The position numbers and the translations under genes were made by a program. Below are positions 22,460 through 35,743 of a stretch of DNA of 64,000 bases, one piece after another; positions within the stretch are counted from its first letter, which is position 1; every line of letters starts with the position of its first letter. The notes beneath the pieces were generated by a model, which saw nothing but the letters and a program-made list of their open reading frames with translations, searched no databases and was not told the DNA's origin. Location: contig NC_060906.1 of NCBI RefSeq assembly GCF_014805685.1, positions 11,083,346-11,147,345 of the forward strand, given 5' to 3'. The stretch comes from Silurus meridionalis (Eukaryota; Chordata; Actinopteri; Siluriformes; Siluridae).

Positions 22460-25400
22460 TTGCTCTAATTGGAGAATGAAGGCAGATTGTCAGGCGTTGT
22501 TGGTGTGTTGACACTAGGGAACTGATAATAATACAAAAATATTGTATCATTATCTAGCTATTATTTACTGATGAAACAGTGACAAATCACACAATTTCAA
22601 GAAGTTTGCTGCAAACATAAATGTTTATTTATTATGCAAGGATTTCATATAGATCAAATGTAAAAAAAAAAAAATCATCAAATAATGTTATTAAATAATT
22701 AATAATATAATATTTAGTTGCAATTCTAGTTAGTCATTGTGAACTGCACCAAAAACAATAGCTTTTTTCTGTCCACAGAAACACCTAAAGAGGAGCATAC
22801 ATGAAGCTATGGCCCAAGAATAAAATCTGGTCCTGGTTCAGGTAGTAGGGAAAAGTGCCAAAATTCTCTGGTTCCTGACAAGGGTTCTGTAGTCGAAGCA
22901 CACCTAATTCCATATGGTGTTTGATGTGATGTGCTTGAGTTTGATGGGTTAGGATTATTTTCAACTTGGAAAATTGCATGCGGACAGAAGCATCTGGGCC
23001 TTAGCTTGTAAAATGAAAGTGCAGTCTGTCGGTGTTTTTTAACAGTATTTATATCAATCGAGTGTCACAACTTAAAATTAATACCACATTGTGAATGTAC
23101 TGTATGTGGAGTAACAGTACTGGCTCAAGAGCCCATAATGTATTTTCAGAATGACATACTAAGAAGACACCCACTGAAAGTCCAATAGCACAGCTAACAC
23201 TAGCATGGTGGTGTGATGAGGGGATGGGAGATGATGTTCATTTAAAATGGAGCAACCATTCTTACAATTTCTACAATAAAATGAAGATTTTCTTTTTCCC
23301 GGTGTATATGAACACAGGGCTTGAATACTTGAATCCCTGTAATAACTTGAACAGCCTGAATGGAGCTAAGGAAGGCACATGACAGTATAAATACCTCCGA
23401 CTGGTTCCGTATGAGTAAGTGTTTTTGTGTATGTTAGGTTTGCACCTGTGATACATTATTTCAGCAGGAGTGGAACATGCACATATGTACACTTAGAAGA
23501 ACAAAATTACCTCCAATTTAAAGAGTGAATCATGAAGCAAAATAGCTTGAATAAAGAGTTTTGGTTTCACTGCCAGGAAGAATTGGAATTAATTTCATCT
23601 TTGCAATGCCTATGGTTAATCATTGCTGTCTCTCTGAAGCACTCACTCTGACTTTTTAGAACATTATTCAGGTTTTTTTTGAGAGCACAGGGTAAACAGG
23701 ACCACTAAGCCTGACATTCCCCATACATTCTAGGGGTCAAACATAAATTTTCACCTTTCCTGATAGCATAATTGCTGTCTTCCCTGGAGGGCAGGAAGGA
23801 ATGAAGGGTTAACGGTCTTCACAGAATACATGGAAGTGGCTAGACTCAGGGAAATCAAAGATGTGGTAACATAAAAATCTCAGAGGCTGAGAACTTTATT
23901 ATAGTATGCAATTTTAAAAGGAAGAAAACCTGTAGAAACTCAGACAAACTAAAAGATAAGAATTGTGACGCGTTTCTAATATAACACAAAGGTATGTCGT
24001 GAAAGAGTAGTGTATAATATGATTATTTCTATTGCTAACCTTTCGCTGGTGGCCTTTTTGGACAGGACTGTAGGAGATAATTAAACCGTCACCAAACTTT
24101 GATATGTATTCCCTGTATTATAGTGGTAGAGTTGTCTGGATTACAAAAGTGAAAACTAGCTTGTAAGGTAAATACACCTAATTACATATTTTGTCCTATG
24201 TGTTTTTATTTTAGGACTTTTCTCTTGAAAATTGCTTGCAGGCAAAGACATCTAGGCTATTTCCTATATATATATAAATTGAAAATTCTAAATAAAATGA
24301 AATTCTGCATATGCCAGAATAATGTTTTTGTGAAGAATATTATTTAATCATAATATTTACATCTGTAATCATCTAATCTGTGCTCCTGGCACAATCAATG
24401 AGCACATCTATGATAACATTTTCATGTCCAGTTTTGAGAGTCACAGTTGCTCTGCTGGTGAAATTAAAAAGAACATAAACTTTTGCTTTGTCCTTAATGA
24501 AGCTACTGTTATCTCTTTCTTCCAGTCAAACATATAGACATGTTCTGCGTCTGGGGCTGCCTGTAAGACTAAACCACTGCACTCAGCAGGGTGTGTTATG
24601 GTTTAGCCCAAGCAGACCTAAAGATAAACAGGAAGCACCTCTACTGCTGCCATAAATTTGAGCATCACCGTGGTAACAAGGTCACTGAACCTTTCAACCT
24701 GATCTGGCATAGGTCATACAGAAGCATTGAGTGGGAAACTTGACAAGTTTGGAAATTTGCTAAAGGTCAATATTCAACGTCATGTTTGAGGCGTCGAGAA
24801 AAGAAATCCACCATTTTCTAAAACAATGAAACAAATTACGTATAGGCATTAAACCTATTTGTTAAATATATGTACTAAATATACTAAATAAAATTACAAT
24901 CATGATACTTATTCAAAAACAATAAAAAAATGTTTTGCTTAATTTATTCTCTTTTACCAAGAGAAAAGTTATTGTTTATTCCATCAATTAATGTCTTGTT
25001 ATGCAGGCAGGGGTCACTTAACTGACTGGCTGTACATATGCACACATTTAATTACATAGTAATAAAGCTTTCTACCACATCATGGTCAAATTCTTGAGCA
25101 TTATTTTCAGCCATAACATAAACAACAGATTTAAATTATTGCATGCTTTTTTTTCTTTTTTTTATATTACCAGCTTATCCACACAGGATTTGTATAGCGG
25201 ATGATCCACAAAACCTAAGCATGATAATAAACGGAGTTGAAAGTAAATAAAACGTGTTTCTGATTAACAAAGAAAATGTGTGCCTTGATGTGGTGAAGTT
25301 CTTTTTGTTTGGAGACATTTCTGTAACGTTTACTAAAGGAGTCTCGGGTGTCGGTGGTTTGTGAAAGTCACACATACAGAACAAGCATGTTATAAAACTT

Positions 25401-26290
25401 TTCCCAAAAAGGTCATCTCTTTGTACTCTCATTGAGACTATGTTGATATTATGTTCCCCAAACCACCCATAGCTTTTAACACCGTGAGCATGTATTTGTC
25501 ATTCCATCCAAGACTCGGTGACCGTACGATTCATATGAGCCGAGGCGTCGATGTTCAACACTTTTTATTTTTCCCTTAAACAATTCTCAGTCTTAAACAA
25601 ATGTCCGAATTATAATTTTTCACTGTAGATGTGTAGATTGTGGTGAAATTGATCAGCCTGAATTGTCAACAAAATAAAATCAACTGACGCATTCTGTACA
25701 TTAAGAACATGGGAACCGTGCAGAAATGAAGCAATTAAGTTATAACTCAATAGTTTTCTAGGGAAAACTTGATCCAGTTTTATTAGAACTGTAATAGTAT
25801 GCTTGCAAGATGTGACCCATTTGGCCTTTTTTAGAAAAGGGCTGAAAAGAGCAAATCTAAATTGAATTTTAATTAAACACAGCCCTCTTGGGCCATACAA
25901 AGCATCCTCTATCTCTCTACACTTATCCTACACATTGTCTTCCTCCTGTCTTCAAATGATGGTGACTCGTGTGCCAAAGGTTAAAGGTTAGCATCTTCTG
26001 GGTGTATAATGTGTGGATTGTTGAGATGGGATTCCAAGCCTGATCTGTTTTTCTATATTTTCAACTAATATTCAAGAAAAAAAAAGAAAAGCCAAAAGAA
26101 GAAATGAGGAATTACAGACAGTATACTGTAGTTTGTGACCTCACAAGTACATTAATGATCTCATTAAAACAATGCAAATTTTGGATTTTTTTTAAGTTGT
26201 TGTTGCGTTATAAATGGAAAAAAAAAACAAAAAAACATACTAACTCCATCTGTAAACTTTATCTTCAATGTTGTAGAATGTAACAATTTT
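22460..26290. other. Unassigned stretch of about 3.8 kb
   Basis: No gene or known repeat was recognised. AT-rich, with short A-runs near 22663-22674 and T-runs near 25148-25163. Confidence 0.4.
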
Positions 26291-26299
26291 GGACTTTTA

Positions 26300-26570
26300 G
26301 CCTCTTAGATTATTGCACACTACTTATGAAAGACCATTTCACAACATGGGTTGTAAACCATAGCTGGCTTTGTGCCAAGGGGCATTGTGATGCTGGAAGA
26401 GGTTTGGGTCTCTCAGTTGAAGTGAAAGGGAAATTGAATGCTACTGCATCCACAGACATCCTATCAAATTGTATGCCTCAAACTATGTGGTAACAGTTTG
26501 GGGAAGAACCAAATATGGCAACAAAAAAACCCTCCCCCAATACTATAATAATATTGGGTATATTATATAT
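26300..26570 (-). mobile_element. Internally deleted Tc1 derivative (MITE-like)
   Basis: CTTTGTGCCAAGGGGCATTG and CTGGAAGAGGTTTGGGTCTC are antisense to the HNAPVHKA region of the Tc1 family also present at position 1. They are followed directly by TGTGGTAACAGTTTGGGGAA and a degraded terminal stretch with CCCAATACTATAAT. This order matches the deletion derivative near 63.62-63.86 kb. Confidence 0.6.
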
Positions 26571-26574
26571 AATA

Positions 26575-28095
26575 CTATATTGAATATATGGTGTACATTA
26601 CTATGTTATATACCTATGAGATATTTAGAATGTTTTTGCTGCTGGTCTTCCAGGAATCTATTGTCCTACATCTGATACAAGAGCTGCAACTATCATCATT
26701 CTTGATTCTGCCACAAAATCTAGGACCTGCAGAGAGAAAAAGGAGGCAGTAAAGCAGTTTAAGATGTTGAGACAGTGCAGTCCTGCAAAAATCTGAGCCT
26801 ACGGGTAAAACTGCAAATAGAACAATGTATACTCTGTGTAAAAGTGCTAAGGTTTTTCATTAGATAAGTGTAGTCTATTATCTAAGCTGCTGATTCAGAA
26901 GAGCCGCACTATAATACTGCAGAGGGTCTGACCCACCAGCTGTGCTCCACCAGACATAGCCCTGTCCCATGATCCTCATTTAACCCATAAACCTAATCTA
27001 CATTCTCCAGGTATGTGAGCTGGCAGTAAATAGGACACAGACTGGAATTTCTGCAGTCTTTAATTTAGTACATTTACTTTAAATACTGTTTTGCCCTCAA
27101 AATGAAATGAATGCATCTTAAGAAATGGTTCAGTGAGAAGTCAGTGCTGGAAAGGATTATGTAAAATTCTTGGGTAATGTTGTTATATAATCTTCATCTG
27201 ATCAGGTTTGGGCAAAACAAAAGGATTGTTTTTTTATTTTTGACTATTAGAAATGATTTATGGTTCATCACTTTGTTTCACACAAAAGCGTAAAAAAGAG
27301 ACTCACACTCAGATCTCTCCTTGGTCTTTGAGTCACTAATTATGCATCTTGGCTGAAGGTACTTTGGTCTAACACAATCCAGATCTTCAGCTCTTCCAAC
27401 AGCACAGCAGGAAAAAGTACCCAGTACTCTGATCATTTGTCTAAAAGTGACATAAGAGTTGGAACAAGACCAAGCAGTCTGATGTAAGAGTGTGGTTTTG
27501 TGAGTGATAGAGGGTATGCAGGGGGTGATCATCAAGCAAAGAATACCCTCAGGGTTGGGTCCATTTCATATTCTGCAATTTCTGTCAAAGGTGAGAGAAA
27601 AATGAATTAGAGGAGAAGTTGCCCTGACATACTGCACACCAGATGTGTTACTATTTCAACAGAGTATATACATACTGGGATAATTATATATTTTATGTAG
27701 TTTTAGCTTGAAATGAAACCCCATTTTAAGTGTATAATGGCAAATTCAAAGCACTATTATGCAAATATGCTATGTGCCATAAAATACCATGTAAGCATGT
27801 TAGGAGATGTGTTAATGTACAGTAAATGTTGCAAAATATTAAACATCAGCTAAAGAATAGTCATGGCAGCTGGAATATATTTCTGTTGTTTCAATTTATA
27901 AGCATGATAAATCAGAAATCATTGATATACCCATTTTAACTTTTTGTTTATTTTAAATGTATCAAAAATGTTCATTGGGATGCATGTGTGAATTTAATGA
28001 AAAAGATCTTAAGGTTACAGGTCAATGACATAAGTTATGACCAAAACCAGTGTTTTGCCCTTTTTGCCATTTGCCAGAGGGCATTAACCAGAGTC
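26575..28095. other. Unassigned stretch
   Basis: No gene or clear repeat family. Short open frames only. Confidence 0.4.
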
Positions 28096-28099
28096 ACTT

Positions 28100-28460
28100 T
28101 TTAAATTTTGCATTCACTTGAATTTGGAAACCCAAAACCTGTTCCAGCATGGCAATGCCTCTGTGCACAAAGTGAGCTACTTGAAGATCTGGTTTACATG
28201 TTTTGGAGAGGAAGATCTTGAGTGGCCCGCTATACAGCTCTGATCTCATCCCTACTGAAAACCTTTGGGATGAATTGGAATGCTGACTGCACCCCAGGTC
28301 TCCTCACCTACATCAGTACCTGCCTTTTATAATACCCTTGTGGCTGATGAACACAAATTTCCATAAGCACACTTCAAAATCTGGTGGAACATCTTCCCAG
28401 AAGAGTGAAGGGACTTATCAGAGCAAATTGGGACTAAATCTGGAATGAAATGCTCACAAA
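28100..28460 (+). pseudogene. Tc1-like transposase remnant (C-terminal half)
   Basis: CCTGTTCCAGCATGGCAATG with CCTCTGTGCACAAAGTGAG corresponds to the second-Asp block, and ACCTTTGGGATGAATTGGAA to the LWDELE block with the catalytic glutamate. The catalytic Asp codon reads GGC in this copy. CTTCCCAGAAGAGTG near 28392 is the conserved C-terminal stretch. Frames are interrupted. It is close in sequence to the copy at the left window edge. Confidence 0.7.
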
Positions 28461-28464
28461 TCAC

Positions 28465-31400
28465 ATACCAAAACTCAATCACAAAGATGGTGAAACATTT
28501 TAAAGAGAAACAGAGCTTGTCAGCTTGATGAATGTCAGTGCGAATGCATTTGATAAACATTTGTCATAACATTACAGGAGATATGCAGGCGAGGGTGTGA
28601 ATAATGCCACTCTCACGGCGGCTGCTTCTTCATGCACATGCAAAATATAAACCAGAATCCGTCAGGCTGATTCAGAGCACCCTGGTGTGGATTATTTTCC
28701 TATTAAAAAAAAAAAAAACATGCCTGTCATTTTTTATTTCTAATGTATCATTCAGAGCTGGAAATGTCAGGCAAAAGAGATGCACCCTTTTAAAAGCACC
28801 TATGCTCAACTCTCCCACTAGACTTGTAACCCAGTGCAGGGATCATTTCCTTTGATTTTTAGTTGCTTATGGCTCCCATATGTTACTGACATTGTGAAAT
28901 GTTTGACGTTCACAGTAGACCTAAACTGTAAATCTAGAATTAAAAAAATGTAGGTGGTCAAGACTTGAGGTCTCAGAAATTTCCTGATTGGCATTTGCGT
29001 TTGTTTGCCTAAATTAAGTGCACTCATGCTTAATGGCATTTTTCTCTGATTTAGACAGAGTAGCTTATACATATTTACACACAATGTAAATCACAAAAGT
29101 GTACTCTGTGCATTGGTTATTTTAGCATGATTTAATTCACTATTTTACATTTGCAGAAAATGTATGATATGATGATACAAGTTACAATTTTTAATTTGTT
29201 CTTGCTTGAGCTGACATTCCACAGAAAAAACAAACAGTTGAAGTAGGATTTATTTGATAACTGAGACCCGATTATGTTTCAGGGCAATTCTGCAACGTGT
29301 TTAACAACTAACATCTATATCCTGCTATGTTCAATATGTGAATTAACTACTGATTGCATATAATGTGACTGTAAGTACTGTGCAACCAACTGGCTGTACA
29401 ACCAAGTCACTCACCTGACCGCAATCCCAACTTTCCTTCATTTCGCTAATGCAACTAAATATATATTAGGCCATAAAATCATCCTAAACAATAAAAAAAT
29501 TTGAATGTTTTAAAAAAATTACGCAGCATGTGGTTAGCTGATGATTTGCAGACTTAAGCTAGCTATAAACAGAAAATATTTTGAAACAAGTGTTGGAACT
29601 GGTAGGGGTTTATTTACTGCTCTTGGTATGATGCTTTATGGAACATTTCTCCCTAATGCTCAATTCTCAAAGTAATATATTACAGTTGTGAGACCGGGAC
29701 CTAGTTTACTAAATAAAAACTGATAGTTTTAATGTTGCCAGTGTTTTCACTTTTCCGTAAAGAGAGAAATAATAAAGAAAAAGTGAAATGTTGTGTCAAA
29801 ATGTTAATTTTTTATATATATTTCCAGAGTTCAATGGTATATACAGTATATTCCTTTCATACCAAATTCTAAAAGCCTAAAGGAATGAATGTCTTTATCT
29901 CCTGAGTGACAGCATCTGTCCCGGTAGTATGTTACCATTGAGCAACCCGGAGGACATTAAATGAATGTCATGGTTGCAGTTAAACTGCTGGTTTATGAGC
30001 ACTTTCCAGTTTCCAGTCAAATGGGAGAAATCATTCAAAAAGATTATCCACAATGGAACTCTTAGTAACAGCAGGGGAACCTTCTGTCTAATAAATCATC
30101 ATTTAGCTTATCCCACATTCTGTTACGTGGAAGCATTATCACAGCAAGGAACCAATCTATCACCATGTAAACTTGTAGTTGATCATCCTACTAACAAGGA
30201 AATTACATTTCAGAGTTGTTGCCTCATTTACACCAATGTTTATTCTGCAAAAAGCCATTCTGGGTTTTCTAACAGCCATGATTAGGAAATTAGATTTGTT
30301 CTAACAAGGTTTTGTGACCGTAATGAGGAGGAGACATAACTAGTCACAGGAATTGGTTCTGTGATGCATATAAATGATAATCATACTGTACAGTAAAATG
30401 TGCTCATGGATATATATATAGGCTCAATCCTTAGCCAAAGTTTATGGATAGCACACATCATATAACCTATTTTATTAGACAGGAACAAGTTTGAGCCTGA
30501 CAGTGTTTTTAATTCCTTTCTAATGGTGCATGTACGATTGTTGTGCAAGCAGCAAATCAGTCTTTTGTCATGAAGAAAGAGAGCCAGGACCCTAAGAATT
30601 GTGAACATGAGTTGCCTTTTGCACTCATGTTTAGCTTGCCCTTTCAGCAAATAACGCAATCCAGCTGTGTGTCGTCCCTCAATCTTTTGTAAGAAAAAAA
30701 AAGAAAAATGTCAGTACACAACCAAAGGGATTTGTGACAAAAAGATTCACTCTCAAAGGGGGTGCTATAGTAGTTGGATTTGCTTTGTGTGCTTTCTCTA
30801 CATAAAAGATCAAATGCTGGATAACCTCAGCAGACTCTCATTGCTCTTTCACTCTTTGAGGCATCAATTACTGCGTGTCAGTAAGCAGCCAATGGAGGAC
30901 CTGAGGGAAGACTCGCCCATTCACCTCCATTCCACACACTCTGGTTCTCACAAAGCCTTGCATAACATCACTGGCTCCCCACTGATGCAAGGCAGCACTT
31001 GGGAAAGCTAAAACCAAGGCAAAATGGCCTGCTAATTGCAACATCGTGCACCAATCGGTCAGGTTGAAAACCCAGTGGAACTCTTGAGTGCTAAAACTGT
31101 CATGCTTTGCCACAGAATGAAAACCCCTATAGAGGAAATAATAACTTAATGCCAATCTATATGTCAAATGTTTCCATGCTAATAGTTTTTACTGAATATG
31201 GGAAACACATTGTTTATATAGACTTAAAATTTACAGGACATGCAAATGTGTATGGTTATTATTATTGTTATGGTGTGTGAAAAAATATTTTGTATGTATT
31301 GCTTCCAGTGTGTGTGTGTGTGTGTGTGTGAATAGCTGTCCACCTCACAGGGATTACATTGGCCGTGAACTTGGCTATGGCCGGATATTCCCACTGCTCT

Positions 31401-32055
31401 GGATATCTTAGCGGAAAATGCATGTTTTTCAGAACCGCTGGACCTGGTCTTGATTTCCATGTAGTATCATCACAAGCTCTGGTCCCAACTTGTTGAATTT
31501 CCTCACTACTCATTCATAACAACTTCAATACTCCCACAAAGTAAAACATTGGCACTGCCAGCCTTTTTAGACATCAAAGTTTCCTGTTGACTTATTGCCT
31601 ATCCAAAGTGAGGTCTACTTTATGGCTTGTCGGAAGAATGTGAAAACATCTTCATAAAATCTGACAAAAGCGATAGATAGAACCTACAAATTTTCTGCAC
31701 ATGCAAAAACACATGTATGGTAATCTGAGAAGTCTGAGAACAACATAGCCAGAGGAACAGAACACTGAAGCACCAAGATGGAGCACATATAGTATCTACA
31801 GTCTATCTATAGTATCTGATTTAAAAAAAAAAGACATCGATGCGCTAAAAACGTGTTGATGTATCAGTTTGTCCGATTAACGACATTGCATTCTATTGCA
31901 TTCAAATATGAACACCAACCTGGCTTTTCCTGTGTATTTACCTCATTTGGATCTGCAACAAATGCCTTAGCTGGATAAAGCTAAGCTTCATTTTGTAAAT
32001 GTATTGGAGCTTTGGATAATACAGTACCCCAGATCCTCCATTAATAAATGTGAAC
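28465..32055. other. Unassigned stretch of about 3.6 kb
   Basis: No gene or recognised transposon. Contains (TG)n at 31308-31330. The 106-codon frame at 29965-30285 and the overlapping frames at 30667-31167 lack motifs and splice context. Confidence 0.4.
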
Positions 32056-32057
32056 TG

Positions 32058-32058
32058 T

Positions 32059-32097
<39 letters not shown>

Positions 32098-32101
32098 TTA
32101 T
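32058..32101. repeat. (TTTA)11 microsatellite
   Basis: Eleven TTTA units in a row. Confidence 0.95.
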
Positions 32102-32104
32102 TTT

Positions 32105-35100
32105 TCAAAGATTTAAAACTTAACTCATGCAGAAATCATTCACTGTTTTCTAAAACATGCTCGATAAATTAATTTGGATATGCATTTGATGGAATGACGG
32201 CCATAACCTCAATCAATAAAAAATAAAAAAGTATTTATATGCCATAGTGCTTTATTTATTAATTTTTAATCATTTATTTTAATTAACTTTGGCTGGAATA
32301 AATAAAATCTCTTAAAAGGTATATTTCCTTAGGCATACTAGGTATAATAATAGTACAATTAACCTGCTCACACACTTACAGTGTGCCAAGTCAACGCCTG
32401 CCATGAACAACATACATGAATTTGTTTCTTTTTTAACTTGTACAACATGAACCAACTTAAATTCAAGAGGGTTACATTGCCTGTGATTAGCATTAGCAAC
32501 AGCTTTAAAACCTGGTGGCTGTCTTCACTTGTCTTAAAGGAAACACATGCTGGGGCCTCACCCTTCCTGGTTGGTAGCTGCTGCATGATAGAGGCATCAT
32601 GTGCCCCTTCCAGACAATGTGCAATGGACTGTATACTGTCCAGGCTGACTTCTTCACTCAAGTATTTCACATCTTCACTCTAACTCACTCTTCCCTACAG
32701 TAGACCGCTTTCTCTGTTTTCCATTCCAGATTTATGACCCTTTTGAGGCATAGATCTATATGTTGAATCCTGCTGTCCGTTAAATGACCCTTTTCTGAGT
32801 TTTAAATGAGAGTCCAGGTGTCTACTGAGCACGTAGCAGCTACCTGTTGTTTTAGGTCCCTTGTCTGTGTATTTTGAGAAATTTGCTTCTGATCCATGCT
32901 CCCAGAGTGCAACAATTTCTACCTCTGCACCATGTGGCCTTGCTAATGGCTATAGCAGAGGGATCTTCAAACTCAAAGCTTGATGATCACAGTATTAGTG
33001 GCCAATGCTCAAGGATCCTTTTCAGTGCACCATGCACATTTTGTTAGGTTAAAAGGTTTTAGGCCCTCCAGTTGGTGATTTAAATTCACCACCTTGGAAC
33101 AGTTGACTGAAGGTTGTTTTTATCTATAGACTCTACAGGTCAGCAGGCTGCATCAAGGCTGCTTCAAGGTGTTTCCCCTGTGCCAGGAACACTGGATTGA
33201 GTTTCACACACAGCAGACCTGGATTTAAGCACTGAGCCTGGAGCCCCAGAGTCAGCAGAGGGTTTGAGCTTTGATGGATTGAGCGAAGGTTTCAGCCAAT
33301 ATCAATACTATGGTCAAGTATTGCAATCATAAGCTTTTCTGGATTAGCAAACACAGAACACTACATGTCTGTGAATAATTTAGTCTTTTGTAAAATCAGA
33401 TTTTATTGTTAGCTTGAAAAATATCTGGAATGCTTTATTTTGTCTCTTTGAATCTGCACATTTGGAAATGTGTATTGAAAATGTGAGACCACATGGGACA
33501 TTTAAAATTTAATTAAATCTTTATATTAAATATTATTTAAGATTTAGGACTAGTATTTAATTCGTTTCGATGATGGATCTTGTTGACTGTGACCACACAA
33601 AATATGGGCCAGAAAACAAAAACAAATGCCATACAATTCATTGTTCAAAAACATATCCTTATCCATGCAGCTTTAGGGATAAATCTAAGATATGGAATTC
33701 CTCTTTTTTCATTTTGCAGAGGATTTTGCTCTTAATAATGCTCCCAGGGGAGGTATTTTAACTGTCAGACAACAAATGCCTAGTGGTTAATCAAACTACT
33801 ATCTTGGGATTTGACGTTTTCATTTTTTTACTCCCCATATAAACACTGGCTGACACAAAAGATAGAAGAGGATGTAGAAACAGTACATATAAATGTGCTC
33901 TTGCGCCATGCTCCGGAGAAGATCGCTCGTCACCTGTCCTCTGTGGTCATCCTTATTAAAAGTTTACTCATGATTTTGGACAGCCTTTTTCTGACCTGTT
34001 CAGCCTCCTAGTGCTGGCTGTAATAGATTAATTTGTTTGGAAATCCTTTGACTATTAAATGGAAATTTGGCATGATGGCATGGGAAGCTCTGTGCTGGAT
34101 AGAAGGACCAGTTCTGTTTTTATTCTTTAGAAGAGATAAGGTGGAGAGAGAATGAGAATTTCAACCATATCATTTGTAATTGAATTATTTAATTGGTTAG
34201 TTAATTAATGCCTAGATATAAGAACAGACGTGTTTGACAACTAACAGAACAACTAAAAATCCAATAAGAAAAATAGAATTTGCATGTTGTGAATTATGTG
34301 CGTACAACGCTTCCCAGCATGACAGTTTAGCACGGTGAGCTCTACATGCCGTGGAAATGGGGTGCTAATGTAAACAGTCCAGCAGTTGGAAAAGTATTTA
34401 TATAAACGAGCACTAATCCTGCATTACAAGAGAAAAATGTGACATGGAAAAGTTAAGTGTAACAAAATAATGAATCCAATACGTTGCATCTGCATATGTG
34501 AATAACACTCATTTCATGTGTGAAATCTCCTTTGTAGATTTTATTGGCAAGTGGCTTAGTGGTTTGACTCTACACTCCATGCAAATGTATGAGCAAAGAC
34601 CAACAAGATTCCATTCAATCAATTAGATTGTGTGGTTGTTGTTTTTTTTTTTATCTTTTTGGGCAATAGATATATTAATATTTAAACTCCCTTTTCTGTT
34701 TGAATGTGTTTTATAAAATCCTTTGCTAGAAGAATATGGGGAGAAGTGACTAATCGTGTTTAGATTTGATTATCTTTTGGCCTTGCGACAGTCGGTGCCT
34801 AGATTTTTCTGTTTGTAAGTCAGCATGATCAAAGTGGCCAATTTGAAATCATTATTCAGACACAATCAGATATCCATGTGTCCTGGAAGCAGTGTAGTAG
34901 AGAAATCCAAATCAAGTCAGTCTTATTTATGTTGATGTAGATTACATTTCATGCAAAGTCATGCTCAAAACTAGCAGGAAAAATGGTTTGAGTTTCCTGG
35001 GATCCTTTGCTTTTTCTCAGAAAGGGCACAGATTAGATACAGTCCAGTTTAACTACAATCCAATGCTAGTGGTCATTTTTCTTTACCCAGCTACATTTGT

Positions 35101-35535
35101 GTGGTGCATGGATAAACACTACACTACTATAGCTTTTACTTCAATTTTACTGTGAGCAACTGCAACCTAACAATTTAAATAAATGAAAATAAATAAATAT
35201 AAATGAAGTATTCTGATTTATACCTCAGGGGACATATAAGGAGACATTATTATTATTATTATTATTATTAAAATTGCATTGTTAATGTTAATTTTAGTTC
35301 ATGATCATTCAGTTATTTGTAGTCAGGTTGTGTTGTGCATGGGTAAACTTATAAAGTTTTATCTAATTATTTATTTATTTATTTATTTTACTTATTAACC
35401 CTAAATTTGCATGTGATTTTTCCACCTAGGGTTTGATCAAGGAACTCGAGGGCTTTTTTTTTTTGCTGCAGGTTGGCATAAATTTAGGCTTATTCCAATA
35501 GCAAATTACTTAAATAAAAAAATTTACATTTTGAG
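32105..35535. other. Unassigned stretch upstream of the small-peptide gene
   Basis: No exon with convincing splice signals was found. (TTA)8 lies at 35246-35270 and a TTTA run near 35372-35390. A 100-codon minus frame at 32368-32670 is protein-like in composition but opens directly after a stop, with no usable acceptor. Confidence 0.4.
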
Positions 35536-35537
35536 AT

Positions 35538-35544
35538 TATAAAG
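35538..35544 (+). promoter_or_regulatory. Possible TATA box of the small-peptide gene
   Basis: TATAAAG lies 182 bases upstream of the proposed start codon, compatible with transcription starting near 35570 and a 5' leader of about 155 bases. A second TATAAAG at 35703-35709 is too close to the ATG (17 bases) to serve. This is inference from position only. Confidence 0.2.
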
Positions 35545-35725
35545 TTGTAATCTATCTAAATTTAGTTTCCAACCCCTCTGACTGCTTAGAGTCATGTTGT
35601 GTAAAAAGGCGAGTTACTAAACCTGCTGCTCAGGTTTGGTTTGTGTCTGACTCCGGAAACATTTTCAATCTTGTACAGACGTGAATAGCAAGCAGCGCAG
35701 AGTATAAAGAAACCCAGGAAAACTA

Positions 35726-35743
35726 ATGTTCTTCTTGTTGCAG
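35726..35743 (+). CDS. Small-peptide gene, coding part of exon 1
   Basis: Six codons (MFFLLQ) ending at a perfect CAG/GTAAGTG donor. This is the first ATG after an in-frame TAA at 35705-35707, so the start is fixed if the exon is real. The base at -3 is C, a weak initiation context. The 5' leader probably extends upstream in the same exon. Confidence 0.6.

Noticed and set aside
32368..32670. Minus-strand 100-codon frame with protein-like composition (EEVSLDSIQSIAHCLEG)
   Set aside because: It opens immediately after a stop codon, has no usable acceptor, and its downstream half becomes translated AT-rich noise. No family pattern was recognised.
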